Below the pieces are notes generated by a model that was not told where the DNA came from, did no database searches, and saw nothing but the letters and a program-made list of their open reading frames with translations. Below are positions 46,721 through 60,228 of a DNA stretch of 64,000 nucleotides, piece after piece. Position 1 is the first letter of the stretch. Each line of letters starts with the position of its first letter. Source of the DNA: Populus alba (taxonomy: Eukaryota; Streptophyta; Magnoliopsida; Malpighiales; Salicaceae); the NCBI RefSeq assembly GCF_005239225.2, contig NC_133291.1:1240001-1304000 (forward strand). Direction: 5' to 3'. A program made the position numbers and the translations under genes.

Positions 46721-49700
46721 TAAAGATTCGGTGGCTAATTAATCTTTTCTGTTGTCGGTGATTTGTCGACGTGGTAGAAAGATTACGTTTTATTTGCCCG
46801 TTTCTCTCTTGTTATTGTGTTGCCTTCTATATATATATATATAGGTTGATATCAAAAATAAAATTTTAAAAATAAACAAAATTATTTTAATGTATTTTTA
46901 AATAAAAAACATTTTAAACCACAATCGTTATTATATTCTTGAAAACAAATTTTTTTATAAAACCAAAACAAAGTTCTTCGCAACACGATAATATAACTAA
47001 TTTTATAATATAAATTGAGTATCTTAATAATACAAATATCGTAATTGTGAATCACTAACTAGAAATAAAAAGAAAAGTATCAACTACAATCAAAAGATGA
47101 GGTTCTGAAGGTCTAACAAAAACGATTTGTTAACAAACTATAATGCTGAAAAAAGATAAATAACGAGATGGTGAACTCAACATTTTAGTTAATAAATAAC
47201 ATTTAATATATGTATATGAGGTAATACAGTAATGTGTGTGTGTGTGGCTTTAATTTCTTACATAAAAGTTTCTTAAATAATTCACAATAAGAATATCATA
47301 AAGTATAGCTCGTTGAAAAATTAACATGCAATGAGCATGAATATTTGTACTGTGGATGATCAGTTGCCACAAGTTGGTGATTTTCCCGATCAACCAGAGT
47401 TCAAATACGATGTGTATAAAAATTAACACTACCTTGATATTACATTTATTTTAACCGGCATATCATAGGTTCATATCATAATCACACAGATAAATTCATA
47501 TATCAAAGCTCAACTCATGACATCAATCAAATGAGAAACTATCAATACACAAGTACATAATGATTCATATCAATGATTCATTTTAGTAGGTGATTATGCT
47601 TAATTATAAACAAGAACTAAATAACAATATAATAATTATAAAGAAGCACCATTAATTTAATATTAACAATTTAAATATTTATATTAATACAATAAAATAC
47701 AGAAAATTATATGCTCACTTGACCCAAAAATATAAATAACACGTAAGCAGATTCTGAAGGCAACCATATTGATATCATACATGTACAATAACAAAATTAT
47801 CTGAAAATAGAAAGAGATATACTAAAAAATGACTCCGAAAGAATGTACAATTTAATTTAATACACTCAACTTATAGTCCAACTCATATTCCTATATATTT
47901 ATAAACCAAATTGGTCCTTTTTTCCAACAATCAAACGGTTTCCTGAAATCTAACTCAAATGAAAAAAAATCATAAAACTTGATAATTATTTATTAATAAA
48001 TCTCAATTATTAATCAAACCAGTTTGAAAAACTAAAATTATAGTCAGGGTTCAATCTGAAATTTTCTCATACTTTTAGAGGTTAAGATTGTGATTTTGCC
48101 AAATTAAAAGACCAAACTGAAAATGTTATAAATTCATAACTATATTTATTTTACATATAGTTCACCCTTTTTGTACATAATCTTGAATTATTCTTGAAGG
48201 ATCAATTTATATATTTTTTTTAAAGTTTAAGAACTAAACTGTAAATTCCTAGAATTACAGGACTAAACTGAAATTTCATCATCTTCAACCCTGAGACCAT
48301 ACTCTCTAGATTTCCATCAAGGATTTTTTAAAAAATTTCTCAATATTCTTACACCCAATATGTCAATTAAACTAATTAATCTCAAAATTATTATTCATAA
48401 TAAAATCATCTAAAATTTATTCAATTAAACTATTACCCACTACAATTTATTCATAGCATTCCAATAAACTCATCGATCAAACCCAAATCATAATCTTCAA
48501 AACTGTAATCTTCAAGTAATTCATAATCTTAATTAATATCAACAATTATACACATTAAAAACATAAATCTTATATTTAAAATTTATTTTCTCTTACTCTT
48601 TTTTTTCTTCTTTTATCTTTGGTTCTTTCTTTTCTTCTTCTTACGGTTCCCACTCTTCAAATCTGAGACTTCCTTTTTTTTTTTTTTTTTATTCTTCTTT
48701 TTATATTAACCAATTCTTTATTCAACTACTAAAATGTCCTTCATCTATTTATACATAAAACATCCTCTTCCAGGGGTATTGTTGTCATTTTCTATTAAAC
48801 ATTTCTTTTTTTATTTCAAAATATTACACCAAATTTGTCTATATATATGCAAAATATACTTGATGTGGACAATTCTTAATCCAATTCAAGAGATGTTGGG
48901 ATATAAATAGTTTATCCTTGCCCTTCCTATATGAGATATGTTAGGTTTGCTCATAAAAACCTTAATTGATAGGTTGTATTATAGGCAGATATTTTTAGAC
49001 AGTTAAAATGAAGAAAAGACCCCCCCTTTCTCTTTCGAGATTGACAGACTAAAAATGATGACACTTACGTTTTGTACCAAAATGTTATTTTTTTCTAAAA
49101 TTAAAAGTATTGGCCTTCTAATAGCAAAAAAAAAAACGAGGGATTAAAATGTACTTTTCAAACAACTCGTAAAACCACCACCTATATTACCGAAGTTATT
49201 CACTATAATCAATTATCTTGCAATTTAACTGTTTATATATATAAAAAAAAAACATTGCAATTGGATGTTAATTTGAACTTAAAAGAGCTTTAATCGTGTA
49301 AAATAAATTTTAAGAACAAAATTGATTTTTTTTAAAAGCACGGCCTTTTTAGTTTCTTTTAATGTATAGTGTTTTTTAAAAATATTTTTTAATTAAAAAT
49401 ATATTAAAATATTTTTTAAAATTTTATTTTTACATTCGACACTAGTATAGTAAAACCATCGAAAAACATTAAAAAAACTTCAATTTATTTTTTTGAATTA
49501 ATTTTTTATATATGTACATAAAAAAAATTCTAAAAACACATCAAAAAAAATAATATGAAGAAAAAAAATAAATTCAAATTGTTGTTGTTAATTCAATTCA
49601 ACAACACAAAAATATCCATCCCATAAACTGCTCGGTGCACATAGTCCAGATTAATTATTTAAGAGAGACAATCAATTAGTCAATCAATTAATTACTTGCA

Positions 49701-51189
49701 TAGGCAATTAATGATACAAATTAAGACATCAATTCCGCACAATTGTTTTTTTTTTAAAATATGACTCACCAAGTAACCATAATTCAAAACAACTTCATCG
49801 CGTAAACAAACATACACTAAATAGTAATCTCCTCAGCCTCAGATCCAAATGAAGAAATAATGGATTAAAATGACATAAAAAAAATATTTAAACCAATATT
49901 TGATTATTGTCTCGAAAACATAATAAGGAAATAGTGGAAATAAAAATGACATATTATCATGCAACTTGTATTTTTAAAATACATAAATTTATTTTTAAAT
50001 CATCTAAAATACATAGTTATTTTTTGTTTATCCTTATCTCTTTAATCAAATATATTCTGTTTTTATTGTTTATTTTTAATCCTAAAAAAATAATACATTA
50101 TATATATATATATATATATATTGTCTATTTTCTTCATCAAAGATAATATTCTCAATCAAAAGGAAAATTGTTGTTGGATTAAAATCTTACAAGAATATGT
50201 TAAAAAAAAAAACTTACGAGATGGCGGGGGGTGGGGGGGAAGAGTTGATGGACTTTTATGTTGGGGAGACAGCTCAATGAAATCCGAAGAAAGGTTAGGG
50301 TAACAGGCCTTGAAATAGCCCACTAATTTGGGCCCAAGGAGTTTATTGATGGCTTTTAGAAAGGCCGGCAGGCCTTTTATAATCTTTAGCTGCATCGATC
50401 AAACCGCTAATTTAGTCCGTATTTTTTTCAGCATTTGAATTTAAGATATTTTTCATGGAAATTTCAAATCTTAACCCTTAAGAAATTCTCCTTTGGACCT
50501 AAAGGAGGGGTAGAGATGGGAATAATATCCCTTTTCATTCCCTGAATTATTCGAAGTTTCTACAAGTTCATGCATGACGGTGATAGACTGATAGCAAATG
50601 GTATTTAGCAAACGGTATAGGCTTTAATTCCTCGGTTTTTTTTTTTAAAAAAAACGAAGAATAGGAACCAAAATCATGTTATCATGCTCTTTGTTTAACC
50701 CTCATCGAATTACTTTTATGTTAGACACGATTTAATAGATTGATTAGAAAAATTCAGGGTTTTTTCGAGGTTGAGTTTTTAGCTAAATTAAATAAAATAT
50801 TAACTCAATTAAATTTAAAGTGTATTCGAAAACATAATATAAACAACGGTTTTTAAAATTTTATTTTATTTTTTTTAAAATAATTTTTTTTATGTTTGAA
50901 AATCGTTTTAATATGTTGTTAAAAGTGATTTTTTTTTTAAAAAAAAAACTCTATTTTAATATATTTTTAAATAAAAAACACTTTGAACTGCCACCAATTT
51001 CACAATCTCATCCACTCTTATTTAATGAATTTTTATTTGCTAGAAACGTAGTCCAAACTTGATAAAATTAACATTGAAAAAAAAAATATTATGTTTACAA
51101 GTATAATTTTAATAAAAAATAATTAATCTAAATTAACTCATTATTTTTATATGAACTATTATCATATAAAAATTATCATTAATAATATT

Positions 51190-51405
51190 ATTATTAATTG
51201 ATCACATGTGTTTCTTATATTACAATGCATAATATTTTTAAATTAAAAACATATTAAAATAAAAATTTTATTTGTTTTATTTTTTACATCAATTTATCAA
51301 AATCTTAACACTGTTATTATTATTATTATTATTAATTGATCACAGAGGTGTTTTTTATGTTACAATGCATAATGTTTTTTTTTTACATCAATTTATCAAA
51401 ATCTT
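51190..51405 (+). repeat. Local tandem duplication in non-coding DNA
   Basis: The series ttattaattgatcaca, then tattacaatgcataat and acatcaatttatcaaaatctt occurs twice, at about 51190-51306 and about 51330-51405. Copy 2 is shorter. A (tta)n microsatellite joins them. Confidence 0.85.
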
Positions 51406-51829
51406 CTAAAAAAACCATTTTAATTTATTTGATAATTTGAAAGATTGTTTTTAAATAAGAAATTTTTGAAAAACAAGAAAAAGCCGTGAATACGAGCCCC
51501 GATATGGGTGAGGTGATGATTTGAAAGATGGGAAATCTACGTGTCCTATCAAGGACTGGAAGGATGAGAAATGAAGGTTCATAGCCAATTCAAGTCGTTT
51601 CATGTCGAAACCACCTTCCTTCCTTTTTTTCTTCTCTTTTTGGGCGGAGTTTCAAAAAGGAGCAGCCAGCAAATCAATCAAGCAGATTGTTTTATTCATA
51701 AGCGTGATCTCTAATAGAATTTCCCTTTGTTTTTTCTCCATGCATCATCGCATGCCATGGCTGTTCCTTTCTTTTCTTCTTTCTCTCATAAACGGACGAG
51801 AAAGGAACGTTTGGGAGATTGATAGGACT

Positions 51830-51833
<4 letters not shown>

Positions 51834-51874
<41 letters not shown>
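51834..51874. repeat. TA dinucleotide microsatellite
   Basis: About 20 uninterrupted AT units in intergenic DNA, 550 bp beyond the end of the PETAL LOSS gene. Confidence 0.95.
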
Positions 51875-51876
<2 letters not shown>

Positions 51877-52426
51877 CAACATGTCACTGATTAATTAAAT
51901 ATTTCGGTTTATATTAAATTGACATATATCTCGAACCAATAGAATCATGCACATTTTCAAACCCTAACCTATGTGCTTAATGTAAGCTTTGCAGGTATAT
52001 ACATGTTCAGACCTGCAAGCATCACTCTATATATATATAAGCACGAAATGGAAACCCATACCACTCATATTTACTTTTTTTTTAAAAAAAAAATTACAAT
52101 AAAGTTCCCCATTAATTAGCTAAGCAACTGAAATAGAAATAAATGATTAATAAAAAAAATAAAAGATGATAAGAAAAACCCAAGGATCTATTGTTTTAGT
52201 AAAAACCCTAAGCCCTTTTGTTGTGACCATGAAAGACATTTCATGGTCTTATAATAAAAACTCCTTAGTCAGTTCTTACTTACACAAATGAACAACCTCA
52301 CCCCCAAATGTCACACAATATGGAAATAAATAAATGTACCGTACGTCACCTTCTCATCAACAAGTTAATTAACATCTACATAGCTAATCAAAGAAAAAAA
52401 AACAGCTTAATTAACTAATTAATTAA

Positions 52427-54943
52427 TTACTTGTTGTGCCATAGTTGCTGCTGGTTCTTCTCCTTGTTGAGCTTCAAGTCAAACTTATTAGTATTCCACA
52501 AATGCTGATCTCCGTCGTTTATTTGAACCTGAAAGCAGCTGTTATCATTGACTTGACTACCCACATAAGAGTTAGAAGGTGATGAATTCATGCCATTATA
52601 GGATTCAAGTTGCTGAAAATAATTGCTGGTCCTTAAATCCTCTTTACGCTTCTTGTTAGACTCTGTTGTCATGTTAAAGTAGATATTCATGCTCTCCCAT
52701 TTCTCCCTGCAATCATCCACACTCCTATCATAGCCTAAACTAGCCATTTCTGCTGCTATCTCCTCCCATAGCCCTTCATTCGAATACCCATTCTCTTGGA
52801 ATCTTGAGTCCATGGAAGTTCTGAGCTGTATGAAGCTCAGGATCTCGGGTTCAGTCCATGTAATGTTATTGAACTTGTCTTTCTGAATCTTCTTAGCACC
52901 AGCGCTGTCCGGGTTTTTGTTGTGCCTTTGAGTGGCTACTGCGATTTGCTCAACTGACGATGACAGTTCGAGTCCTTTCTCCGTATGTTTCTTCAAGGCT
53001 TCCATTAATGCAGCATCTCTAGCTTCAATCCATGCTCTCTCTTTAGCCCAAAACTCATGTTCCTGATCGAACCGAGCCAACTCTTGCTTTGTCCACTCTT
53101 CCTCTCGACACATTCTTTCATGCTCTCTATCTTCAATGGTCTTCAACATTTTCTCCATCCAGGCATCTTGTTTCTCCATCAACTTCCTCATTTGTGAGTC
53201 CACAAAGTCCTTAACCTTTAGCTTCCAACTCTTTTTAGGCCTCGCAAGACTTTGGCTCTCATTTATCCCTTTCTGTTTTTCCGTTGATCGGTTCATCATG
53301 TTGTAAGCAATAGCTGAAAGGTCATCATCATTGTTTTCTGATGAAGAAGTCTCAAACTCAGATGTGTTGGAGAAACTCAGACTCTCACTGTGCTTGTTTT
53401 CTTGAAATGTTTCTTGACTTTCTTGGTTGATTGTGTTGCTCATTGGAGCTTGGTAAAGAAGTGTGTTGTTAACAAAATGGGTTTCCGAGGCTGAAGCTTG
53501 ATTGCTTGGCTCTCCATAAAGGGCTTCAAGCTGCCTAAAGAACCTATAATGCTTGCCATCTTGTCTCCCAGCTTTCCCTTCCTTGGTTTTCTTGTAGTAC
53601 TTGTACAAGTTCTCAAACTTCTCTCTACATTTCTTGCCACTTCTCTGGTACCCGTGCTCCTCAGCCATGATTCTGAACATCAGTAAAGTCAAATTAACTC
53701 AATACTGCTTGTATGTGTGTACAAACAGACACACAGGTACAGATTTCAAGGAAATGAAAAACCTAAGCAGAAGTTCACGTATTCTTGTGCAGACAATAAT
53801 GATGCTATTAATATAATGATTTGGCAATATTCAATAGTTGACTAACATACTCTCAACATTTCTCTCACACAAAAAGCAGTTAATTAGTTTACTGACCATC
53901 ATTTTTAGTAATTAAAGTATTAAATACTCAAAACATTCTTCTTGGGATGTAATTAATGAAGATCCCACCAGCTAAGTTATCTTGTCTCTCTTTGAATTTT
54001 AAAATCATTAACTAGCTGTTAAAGGACTCCTCTCAAGAAGAAGAAGAAGAAGAGACTAGCTAGTATTTCCCATCATCCCCCAATTGCTACCGAGAGTTCA
54101 TAACAGAAAATTAGCGAAGAGATTATGATACTGAGAACAAATGCTTCCTGTACTGATCACCACTACACACGCACAAAGACGGCTATTGAAAGGAAATCAC
54201 GAAATGAACTCAAGAGAAGATTTTACAAATAAGCAAATAAAATTGCTTTAAATCCTGGGGCACGAGCCCTTAAAACACACAAGAAGAAGAAAAGAAAGCG
54301 AAGAAGGAGAAGGAATATCATCATCAATGTCCACTTGGTGACAAAACAAAACAAAAATTAGGGTTTCCTAATCCAGTATCTGCAATGCAAGAACAAGCCT
54401 GATAGAGTAAGAAATACTCAACAAAGGAAACAGGATATTTGCCCAAAAGGGCTTCGTAGAATTTATTTAGTACCTTGAAACCTCATCCCATAAAGGACCC
54501 TTTTGATTAGCCTCCTTGAACCGGGAATCAAGCCTAGATCTGATCTCAAGAAGAGTAAGAGTCTCTTGTCTTGGCCATCTACTATTATTTCCTCCATCAT
54601 TTCCAATCCACCCAGCAGTAGTAGCACTTTCCATTTCTACTCCATATAGGGTACCAACACCAGCTGAACTACTAGTACCAATTGTAGCACTATTTGTAGT
54701 ATTAATATTAGTGGCATTGGTGCAGTAACGATCATGATGCCCACCAAGCTTGACTAAACCACTTGACAACATTGCTTCATGGCCAACCATAATGGACTCA
54801 AAGTGATGAGTTTGCGGTGCTGCGAGATTCCTACTTTGAACAAAGAATGGCTCGCCCCCTTGCTGGGTTCCTTGAAAATGACTTCTTCCGGCCACCAGTT
54901 GCCGGAGATCTGGCATTCCGTACTGGTGGTGGTGTTCACTCAT
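52427..54943 (-). CDS. PTL: Trihelix transcription factor, PETAL LOSS orthologue, 571 aa
   Basis: Two exons, 54474-54943 and 52427-53672, joined in frame (AG|A ATC ATG). The start MSEHHHQYGMPDLRQLVAGR matches the N-terminus I remember for PTL (QYGIPELRQL). The first trihelix DNA-binding domain spans about residues 123-210 (RWPRQETLTLLEIRSRLD, then YQRSGKKCREKFENLYKYY). A central coiled coil lies at about 305-390 (RKLMEKQDAWMEKMLKTIED). The second trihelix spans 428-516 (TWTEPEILSFIQLRTSMD, YDRSVDDCREKWESM). The linker between residues 40 and 120 is Ser/Thr/Gly-rich and low in conservation. GT-2-class factors bind GT elements. In Arabidopsis PTL is a nuclear factor that restrains growth between sepals and directs petal initiation. 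The intron sits inside the first trihelix, as expected for this class. Orthology rests on extended similarity in and around both domains. Confidence 0.93.
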
Positions 54944-57851
54944 TTCTTGCTCCCACTAATCCCACTCCACTAGGTTTAGATAGCAAGAAAAATATACACT
55001 ACAGACGAGAGAGATGTTTTCTTCTGGGCCTTCAAATTATAAAGAGAGATTAATTGACAAATTCGGAACTTTTTTCTTGGGGAGACAGGATCCGAGTCTA
55101 CCGCAACTTTTCATCACTACTACTTCATTAACCTTTCTCTTTCTCTGTCTTTCTCTTTAGAGAGAGAAGGGAGCATTACGTAATGTGTATGGGCCAATCT
55201 GAGAGCGACAGATGTCAAAGAATTACACGAGGATGACAACCCACTATTCGAGCTCTGCTCACGTTACGCGTGTACAGTGTTTAGGATTTGACCTTTTGAC
55301 CGACCATTTTGCTTCCTGTCCATAACATGATCAGTTTGGTACTCCAGGAGAGAAGACATGGCTAGCTAGCTCACTCAACCCTCAATCTGTTGCTTCAGGA
55401 AGCCCAAAGGTTTGCCAGCAATTTACTTCTATTTTGGGTTTCAATTATCTAAGAAAACTAAAACCATGATAAACTTTATATTTTTTCAAAAAAAAAAAAG
55501 ACTTAATAATTCGGTGTGCGTATATGTATAAATTAACTAGTTCGAAAATATATAGTTCATCTTTAAAATAAAAACTCCAAAAAAATCATTATGGTTTCAC
55601 ACATGTTAATTCCTCGCAAATATTAATTTTAGAGGTGGGTCTCTCTATCTTATTTGTCATGATTGGCTAAGCTATTGTTTCAAAATTCCACATTCTTAGG
55701 GTTCAATCACGTATATAATATTACCCTACTTAAGTTTTATTTGATTATTGTAGTGCCTTTTTTTACCCATCTTGCATTGCATAACCTTTTTCTCTAAGAA
55801 TTTAATAATGAGAATTTCCAGAGTGTTATAGGAATAAGTATAAATCATTACTTTATAAAAAAGAGAGAAACATAAAAGCGATAAAATAATATATATAAGC
55901 TTACATGAGAATATTCTTCCTAATGAAATCCTCTCTTTCATCACTTATTTTTATCTTTAACTAGAAAATAAAAATAAAAATAAAAATTAAAAAAAAAAAA
56001 AACGTATAAAATTAAAAATAACAAGAAAAATAATAAAAATGGTCAAAACAGGACTTCATATCATGATTTTTAAATCTAAAAATTCCGATTATCAGAGTAG
56101 TAATTTCATAACTGCTTATAGAAAAATTAAAATCTAAATATAAAAAATTTAACATGATACAATAATAATAATAAAAAATTATAACTTTTTAAATTATTAT
56201 TTTAATCTAACAGTCTACACTCGCTCATTATCACAAACCCAAATACCATCACAGTTAGAATCTTGCGTCGCTCACCATACGAAGAAGAAGCACACGTACG
56301 AGCAGAGATATGTGTGAGTAGCACAAAGTTTCTGCGTGTAGACCTCATATACATGGGTACGTATCACATTGTAATTTGATCATCTTCTAAAATCAGAAAT
56401 TAATGTACTTAAACCAATGAATAGTTTAATTCATTCCTGGAAACAGGTGGTACGAAATTGCCACCACTCATATACGATAGAGGATTTTTTTTTTAAAAAA
56501 AAAAAAAAAAAGGTTGAGTGGATTTTATTAATTAATTTCAAGACAAAAGAAAAGGGTAATCTTAAAAATATTCTTGAGAAGATATTGTTAAGGGAACACC
56601 GTTGAATTTGATTATGTCTTCTACTTTAGGTATGAACTCAGGAATCTCTCTTAGTCTAGCTAGTTACTAAAGACATGTCGATAGATTCTCTCTAATAAAT
56701 GAGGGGTACTGATACTTTAGAGAGCAAGCTACGTGGCAATAGTGTAATATGAAAGCATATCCAAATACATTGAATATTTTCCTTGCCATGCATTAATTAA
56801 ATTGAGCGAATCATTCAACATCCATTGGTGCCCGCCGAGTAGAGAAAATCCTCCACTTGATCTTATCCAGCGCGATCAGAGATGATGACATTAGACGATC
56901 TTTAATTAGATACGAAGCTGAAAAAGAAACTTCCCCGCGTTTCATTTCTCATTCTAATATGGTTAAAACTATACCAATTTTTAAAGATATAATTTAATTA
57001 ATCAAGTTTTAAATTTATTTTTTAAAAATTATTAATTTGAGTTTTATAAACTCTAAAACCATTAAAAATTTATATGATTATCAACCTCAAAATTTATAAG
57101 ATAAAGTGACTCAAATACTCACATTTAAAATAAAAAAAATACACCTCTTAACTCTTTATTGGAAGGTCTAACCCAAAAGTCAGCTGGTTTCTTCGTACTT
57201 CAATTGAATTCTCATAAAACTGTTAATGACCTCAGTAGCAGTGCTAGTTAAGGACAGTTGCTTTAGTTTGGCAGACATCTGATGATCTGATCCATTTTGG
57301 CTTCATGCATTCAGAGTTTTTCAAGCGTCTTACAAGCTATGAAATCTACGTACTGAATTAATTAAGTTTGTGAAAGTAATAACAATAATAATAATATTAA
57401 GCATTAAAGAAAAGTAGGAAAACCGTGGCCTCACACACTCAAACTGAAACCTTATTTTTCATGTTCATGTGTCAACAAGAAGTGAGCTGTCCCTGCTGAA
57501 TCTCTTCTAGAGTCCATGTTTCCCACGTAAGAATGGAAGAGGAAAGAATCTGAATCCCCTCCCGAGACACACTTGTCAGGCCTGATTACTTACCCCAGAC
57601 GTTGCTGACCCAATCCATTCCCTCATGTTTGCATGAGTGGAGTGAAGTGAAGTGACTTCCCTTCCCTGCTTTCTCTGTTCTCTTTCTCACAGATTAAAAA
57701 AAAAAAAAGGGAAGAAAAGGCGAGGAAGCAGTATCCATAAAAGAGCCTACAGATTTGCAGGTCACCTAGCTTAATCAGTCAAGTTGCACTGAACCAAGCC
57801 ATGCATCCATTTATGAAATATGCTACAACGATGAGGTCATTCTCATGCTCG

Positions 57852-57853
<2 letters not shown>

Positions 57854-57889
<36 letters not shown>
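57854..57889. repeat. TA dinucleotide microsatellite
   Basis: About 17 uninterrupted TA units. Confidence 0.95.
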
Positions 57890-57891
<2 letters not shown>

Positions 57892-59029
57892 TGACCAGAG
57901 ATGTTTAGAGGAACGCGATTATTCCAATTAATTCAGAATCGGAAAATAAATTTGCGAGGGTTAATCTCTTAAACAGACCAGGTAAAGCCACTGGTGTTGA
58001 TTTAACTTTAAATGTCTCGGATTTCTACAGATATTCTCAGCACAGTTGATACAGTTTCCTTGTGAAACAGTCAACTCGATTCAAAAAATTGAATACTAAC
58101 ACTAAAGTGTTCATCTAATCATTAAGACTATAATATTACAGCGAGAAAATAATTCAAGTTTTTAACTTGAGGTTTTGAAACATCAATTATGAAAAAAGCA
58201 TTTGAACGCCGGTATTAATGATGCAAAAGACTTTAGGGGCCAATAAGAGAATGACAAGCCAACTCACATGAAGATTTCTCAAAGTGCTTGCTTTTGAAGA
58301 TGATTTTTTGCTACACTGGTGTGTTTTTTTAAATAAATAAATAAATAAATGTTTATTTAATGTTTTTTCTTGTGATTTTGATGGGATGGATTAAAAAACA
58401 GAAAAATATATAAAAAATTATTTTAATAAGAAATAAAAAAGTATTTTTACAGCGCAGGGAGGAGGAGGAGGAGGCTAAAGGCACTATTAGTCAACCCGTA
58501 TATAATTAAAAGGCACAGAAATAATAAGAGTTGATGTGGCAAAAATCATTTATGACCTGGAAGATATAATAAAGCAAATGATTAAAGCAAAGAAAATGAT
58601 TATGGTGAGTGGATTTATTGGTAAGGGGGTGGATTTGGTGATGAGGGAGACCTTGTCAACTATATACGAAGGGAAGAGGGGTTTGTCTTTGCCTAAAAGG
58701 GTAACGAGGGTCATCATTTCACAGCTGGACATCACAAGCCCATCATATCAAACTGTTGTACGGAGGAGTTGAGAATGTGGTGGGGCCCTGATTTGGAAAT
58801 GGGCGGGGGAGGTGATGGGATGTGGAGATAGAATATGGATTCCGAGAGAGGAGATCGGAGAAAAAGGGAGGATCCTTTTTGCAAGGCATCATTGGATAAT
58901 CTCTTGTCTTGCCTTTTGCTCCCCATTTCGCGTTGATGGCATTGGACGGCCCATAGGCAACGGTAACAAGAAAAGGAAAAGGTGTACCGTGAGTAGAGGT
59001 GAGAAAAAACAATTAAAAAAAAACAAGAA

Positions 59030-59240
59030 AAAAAACAATTAAAAAAATTAAACCATGAAAAAAAAACAATTAAAAAATTAAAAATACTCACCGATTTAGT
59101 TTGATTTCAGTTTTTATAGGTCTGAAACTAAAAAAACTGAACCCAAACTAGAAAAAACCTAGTTAAATTAAAAAAACCAATTCTCTAAAATAATCAAATT
59201 AAAACCGATTGATTTAAACTGGTTCTGGTTTGGTTTTTTT
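59030..59240. repeat. A-rich interspersed repeat
   Basis: Repeats of aaaaaacaattaaaaaattaaa are followed by gaacccaaactagaaaaaac and aaaaccgattgatttaaac, then tggttctggtttggtttttt. This loose alternation of accg/ggtt and poly-A or poly-T resembles common anonymous repeats in poplar. Nothing in it is coding. Confidence 0.5.
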
Positions 59241-59313
59241 TTTTAAAAAAATTAATATAATTATTTTTTTTTATGAAAACCAACTTAAATAAAAAATAAT
59301 TATTTCTAGGCTG

Positions 59314-59519
59314 GTTGTTGGAAGGAAGGGCTTTTGGACATGAATGCCAGACGCAAAATACACTAGCGGAAGCGCTTTTGCAAGTGAGAAACAGAAAGGT
59401 GTTTCGGCCACGTTGTTGTGTTGTTGGGTGGAAGGACTTTAGGACAATATTATTCCTACATGCAGACTACACAAGCGTGGCATAAAGATGGCTTTTGTTA
59501 GTGAGAAACAGAAAGGTGT
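59314..59519 (+). repeat. Diverged tandem duplication
   Basis: Copy 1 (59314-59402) and copy 2 (59418-59519) both run from a ttgttgg...ggaagga start, through cacaagcgtgg / cactagcggaagcg, to gtgagaaacagaaaggtgt, which is exact in both. The middle is diverged. Confidence 0.75.
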
Positions 59520-60149
59520 CAAAAACTTCACTTGTCTATTGCCGAGAGCTGACTGTACTCTCAATAAGTCTCTAGCTAGCCTAGTCAGCTATGCCCTACG
59601 GGCGAGAGGTGAATTAGTTACAGGATGGAGAGGCTACATTGCCACGAGGGAAAAGACAATGTATGCTACTAGTGGAGAAAGGCTAGGGATTTTCACTCGC
59701 TAGCTAGAAAGTCTAGGCCTCTAGTGGGGCTTAGGACAAGCTATGACATTCTGCTTTTTTTAAATAAAAAAACAAAAACCATCACATTATATGGCAACCC
59801 AATTTTTTTTGTTTTTTGTTTTTTTTATAAAATCCCATAAAGCTTCATCTCTGGTATCAATCCAAAGGAGAAAAAAACACTACCCTTCAACATGACAAGT
59901 CAAATACTTACGTTCAAGCCCCGATTACTTCAAAACCAAGAAATTTGGATACTATCCTTTGGAAGCATATATATTTTGGTTCCCTGATGTACGATCATAA
60001 AGCTTCAATGCGAATTCTTGTAGAAAGTATTTCAATAAGTGTTAGATCCTTGACAGATTCTGAATTGCTAAAATGAAATGCCATACCTTCCACGGTAGCA
60101 CCTGTATCTGTAGTAACATATATATAATCTAGCAATTTGTTGTGCATCA

Positions 60150-60223
60150 GACCGCATAGCGCAGTGGATTAGCGCGTTTGACTTCGGATCAAAAGGTCGT
60201 GGGTTCGACTCCCACTGTGGTCG
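60150..60223 (+). tRNA. tRNA-Arg, anticodon TCG
   Basis: A complete 74-nt cloverleaf. The acceptor GACCGCA pairs with TGTGGTC (one G-T pair). The D stem is GCGC/GCGC with a 9-nt loop. The anticodon stem TTTGA/TCAAA holds the loop CTTCGGA, so the anticodon is TCG and it reads CGA arginine codons. The T stem GTGGG/CCCAC has the loop TTCGACT. The discriminator base is G. No intron and no encoded CCA are seen, as usual for nuclear plant tRNAs. It is followed directly by five T residues. Confidence 0.96.
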
Positions 60224-60228
60224 TTTTT
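60224..60228 (+). terminator. RNA polymerase III terminator
   Basis: A run of five T directly after the tRNA-Arg gene, the normal pol III stop signal. Confidence 0.85.

Larger units (their letters stand above)
45473..52426. other. Long intergenic region, repeats and microsatellites
   Basis: No gene found in nearly 7 kb. Contents: upstream region of CYP77A to about 45850; MITE-like AT block at about 46005-46150; TA microsatellites at 46674-46718, about 46830-46846, 50100-50121 and 51834-51874; a GT run near 47230-47246; anonymous degenerate DNA at 46900-48860 with phrases such as aggactaaactgaaatttc that I associate with decayed retrotransposon or LTR sequence in poplar; more MITE-like AT blocks at about 49350-49560 and 50840-50995; and a local tandem duplication at 51190-51405. 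Confidence 0.5.
54944..60149. other. Long intergenic region between PTL and tRNA-Arg
   Basis: Includes the PTL upstream region (CT-rich near 55130-55165). No gene is supported. Items seen: A/T-rich (AAAT)n tract near 55965-55990; TA microsatellite 57854-57889; (AAAT)n at about 58330-58350; a block at 58500-59030 that is less AT-rich with ORFs on both strands but no recognisable family; an A-rich repeat with cggttt-like motifs at about 59030-59240; and a diverged tandem duplication at 59314-59519. Confidence 0.5.

Noticed and set aside
46900..48860. Possible LTR retrotransposon
   Set aside because: Phrases resemble decayed retroelement DNA, but I see no paired LTRs, primer-binding site or gag/pol coding sequence.
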